Shown here: one piece after another, positions 62,359 through 64,000 of the stretch
Numbering within the stretch: position 1 is the first letter of the stretch
How the letters are laid out: every line of letters begins with the position of its first letter
NCBI RefSeq assembly: GCF_029953595.1
Contig: NZ_CP124535.1
Span: forward strand, 3,641,001-3,705,000
Direction: 5' to 3'
DNA from: Fuscovulum ytuae
Lineage (GTDB): Bacteria; Pseudomonadota; Alphaproteobacteria; Rhodobacterales; Rhodobacteraceae
DNA length: 64,000 bases
Translations under genes and position numbers: made by a program
Notes under the pieces: model-generated
What the model was told of the DNA's origin: nothing
Database searches by the model: none
Seen by the model: the letters and a program-made list of their open reading frames with translations, nothing else

Positions 62359-63899
62359 TGGAAAGCCCACGTCGTCGCGGGCGCGAGGCACAATCCGCAG
62401 CCCGAAGCGCCGCTGCCCGTCTGCCGCAGGCCGAATGGGGCAGCCCGCGCCATGCCACCGCCCCTTTGGCGCTGGTCGATGACGGGGCGCTGGAGCGGAT
62501 CCATCACGCCTCGCTGAGCATTCTGGAAGAAATCGGGATGGATTTCCTGTCGCCACAGGCCCGTGCCATCGCCGTGGCCGCTGGAGCCAAGCCGGGACCG
62601 GAACCGGAACGGCTTCGCTTTGACCGCGGGCTGGTGATGGACCTTGTCGCCAAGGCTCCTGCCAGTTTCACCCTTCGCGGTGGCCGCCCCGGGCGTGATC
62701 TTGCCATCGGGCGAGGGTTCACCCATTGGGCCTGCGTTTCTTCCGCCCCGCAGGTGAATGATTTGGACGGTGGCCGCCGTCCCGGCACGCAAGAGGATTT
62801 CCGCCGCTTTCTCCGTTTGGGCCACAGCCTTAACGTCATCAGTTTCTTCGGCGGCTATCCGGTCGAACCGCAGGACCTGCCAGCCGCCACCCGCCACCTC
62901 GATTGCATCGCCGATTTCCTGACGATGACTGACAAGGTCTTTCATCCCTACTGCCTTGGCGCGACGCGCATCCGCGATGCCCTGCACCTGATCCGGCTGG
63001 CACGAGGTCTCACCGAGGACGATCTGCACCAAGGCCCGCAATGCTATACCGTCGTCAATTCCTCGTCTCCGCTGCGCTATGATGCACCGATGCTTGACGG
63101 TTTGATCGAAATGGCGCGCGCCAACCAATGCGTCTGCTTTACTCCGTTCACACTTGCCGGAGCGATGGCGCCGATAACGCTTGCCGGCGCAATTGCGCAG
63201 CAGAATGCCGAAACACTCGCGGGTATCGTCTTTGCTCAGATGGTGCGTCCGGGCGCGCCGGTGATCTATGGGGCCTATACCTCCAATGTCGATATGCGAA
63301 CAGGCGCGCCCGCTATGGGCACACCAGAGTATTTCAAGGCCGCACTGATTTCCGGTCAGCTCGCCCGGTTCTACGGCCTGCCCTACCGATCCTCCGGCGG
63401 AAATGCGTCCAACGCGCCGGATGCCCAGTCGATCTACGAGACGACTTTTGCCCTCTGGGGGGCAAAGCTTGGTCAGGCGGATATCGTGATGCATGCCGCC
63501 GGATGGCTGGAAGGAGGCCTCTCGGCCAGCCCGGAAAAGTTAATTATCGACGCCGAAATCCTGCAAGGGATCAATGCCGCGCTGTCACCCGTCGTCGTGG
63601 ATGACGCCACGCTGGGTCTGGACGCGATCCGCGAAGTGGGGCCGGGCGGGCACTTCTTCGGCGCGGCGCATACGATGGACCGCTATACCAGCGCCTTCTA
63701 CGTGCCGCTTCTGTCAGACTGGTCAAACTTCGGGGCATGGACCGCTGCCGGTTCGCGCGAGGCGCTGGCGCGGGCTCATGAAACCATGACAGCGTTGATT
63801 GCCGACTATGTGCCACCCCCGCTCGACCCTGCACGCGCCGAGGCTGTGGCCGATTTCGTCGCCCAGCGAAAGGCCGAAGGAGGCGCTTTGGATGCCTGA
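62358..63899 (+). CDS. MttB-family trimethylamine methyltransferase-like protein (non-pyrrolysine)
   Basis: 513 aa TIM-barrel corrinoid-type methyltransferase of the MttB superfamily. Family stretches are LERIHHASLSILEEIGMDFLS, HWACVSSAPQVNDLDGGRRPGT, CYTVVNSSSPLRYDAPMLDGL, ITLAGAIAQQNAETLAGIVFAQ and YTSNVDMRTGAPAMGTPE, then HAAGWLEGGLSASPEKLIID. There is no in-frame TAG, so it is a non-pyrrolysine member like MtgB, which demethylates glycine betaine. The ATG shares one base with the upstream stop, and the gene overlaps the next start by 8 bases. With the DddP-like gene it suggests metabolism of an onium compound. No corrinoid protein gene is visible in the window. Confidence 0.9.
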   Translation: MESPRRRGREAQSAARSAAARLPQAEWGSPRHATAPLALVDDGALERIHHASLSILEEIGMDFLSPQARAIAVAAGAKPGPEPERLRFDRGLVMDLVAKAPASFTLRGGRPGRDLAIGRGFTHWACVSSAPQVNDLDGGRRPGTQEDFRRFLRLGHSLNVISFFGGYPVEPQDLPAATRHLDCIADFLTMTDKVFHPYCLGATRIRDALHLIRLARGLTEDDLHQGPQCYTVVNSSSPLRYDAPMLDGLIEMARANQCVCFTPFTLAGAMAPITLAGAIAQQNAETLAGIVFAQMVRPGAPVIYGAYTSNVDMRTGAPAMGTPEYFKAALISGQLARFYGLPYRSSGGNASNAPDAQSIYETTFALWGAKLGQADIVMHAAGWLEGGLSASPEKLIIDAEILQGINAALSPVVVDDATLGLDAIREVGPGGHFFGAAHTMDRYTSAFYVPLLSDWSNFGAWTAAGSREALARAHETMTALIADYVPPPLDPARAEAVADFVAQRKAEGGALDA

Positions 63900-64000
63900 A
63901 GTCCGCGCTGGGCTGCGGCCATTGTTCCAGCCGCTGGCCTTGCGCGGGCGGGTCCTCAAGAACCGCATCGCAAGCACCGCACATGCCCCGGGCTATGCCG
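63892..64000 (+). CDS. NADH:flavin oxidoreductase, Old Yellow Enzyme type (partial)
   Basis: Only the first 36 codons are in the window; the frame is open at the edge. It overlaps the MttB-like gene by 8 bases. The start MPEVRAGLRPLFQPLALRGR, then VLKNRIASTAHAPGYA, is the usual opening of OYE/trimethylamine dehydrogenase-type enzymes (compare PLFEPLKIGPVTAPNRLV in the 27134-29170 gene). It probably completes a demethylation or redox step of the same cluster. Confidence 0.75.
   Translation, partial: MPEVRAGLRPLFQPLALRGRVLKNRIASTAHAPGYA

Noticed and set aside
62358-63899. MttB as a pyrrolysine-containing trimethylamine methyltransferase.
   Set aside because: The frame is continuous and has no internal TAG codon, so it belongs with non-pyrrolysine members.

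Overview
The window looks like chromosomal DNA of a high-GC alphaproteobacterium, most likely family Rhodobacteraceae (order Rhodobacterales). The strongest sign is the housekeeping block murA - DUF2948 - hisD - UPF0262 - phosphatase ... infA - maf - short RNase E/G - yacG - tRNA-Phe (34.4-43.8 kb), an order I know from that group. No species can be named from the sequence alone.

Layout. (1) 0.2-5.9 kb: a WYL-type regulator diverges from an unknown protein and an SbcD/SbcC-like nuclease-ATPase pair. (2) 6.0-16.9 kb: a sugar catabolic cluster with a two-domain ABC ATPase, permease and binding protein, two Gfo/Idh/MocA dehydrogenases and two TIM-barrel isomerase-like enzymes. The first dehydrogenase closely resembles levoglucosan dehydrogenase, and the enzyme set fits the LgdA-B1-B2-C route from levoglucosan to glucose. 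A ROK regulator, coupled to a binding-protein paralogue with no signal peptide, reads away from it. (3) 17.1-30.0 kb: an IclR regulator diverges from a TctCBA (TTT) importer followed by a phospho-lyase-like class III PLP enzyme, an APH-type kinase, a dimethylglycine dehydrogenase-like flavoprotein, a Tm-1-like (UPF0261) protein, a trimethylamine dehydrogenase-like flavoprotein and an SDR. This reads as a catabolic operon for an imported amino alcohol or N-methylated amine. (4) 30.0-34.2 kb: an island beside tRNA-Thr(GGT) with a tyrosine integrase, a nuclease-like membrane protein, an XRE regulator and a cluster of TGTCAACC repeats. (5) 34.4-43.8 kb: the housekeeping block. (6) 43.9-45.6 kb: a decayed integrase and other gene fragments beside tRNA-Phe. 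(7) 45.6-49.3 kb: a winged-helix/TPR regulator, an outer-membrane barrel resembling TpsB transporters but without POTRA domains, and a secreted VWA (DUF1194) protein. (8) 49.9-59.8 kb: AT-rich foreign DNA with two near-identical IS5-family copies bracketing a glycosyltransferase-methyltransferase fusion, then a double glycosyltransferase, small unknowns, an IS3-family remnant and a broken Fic gene. (9) 60.0-64.0 kb: a LysR regulator, a DddP-like M24 metalloenzyme, an MttB-family methyltransferase and the start of a flavin oxidoreductase, which suggests use of a methylated onium compound such as DMSP or a betaine.

The main observations for follow-up are the cytoplasmic binding-protein paralogue paired with the ROK regulator, the TGTCAACC array, the kinase/phospho-lyase operon, the POTRA-less TpsB-like barrel with its VWA neighbour, and the DddP-MttB-flavoprotein cluster. 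All family calls come from reading motifs by eye; no database search was run.
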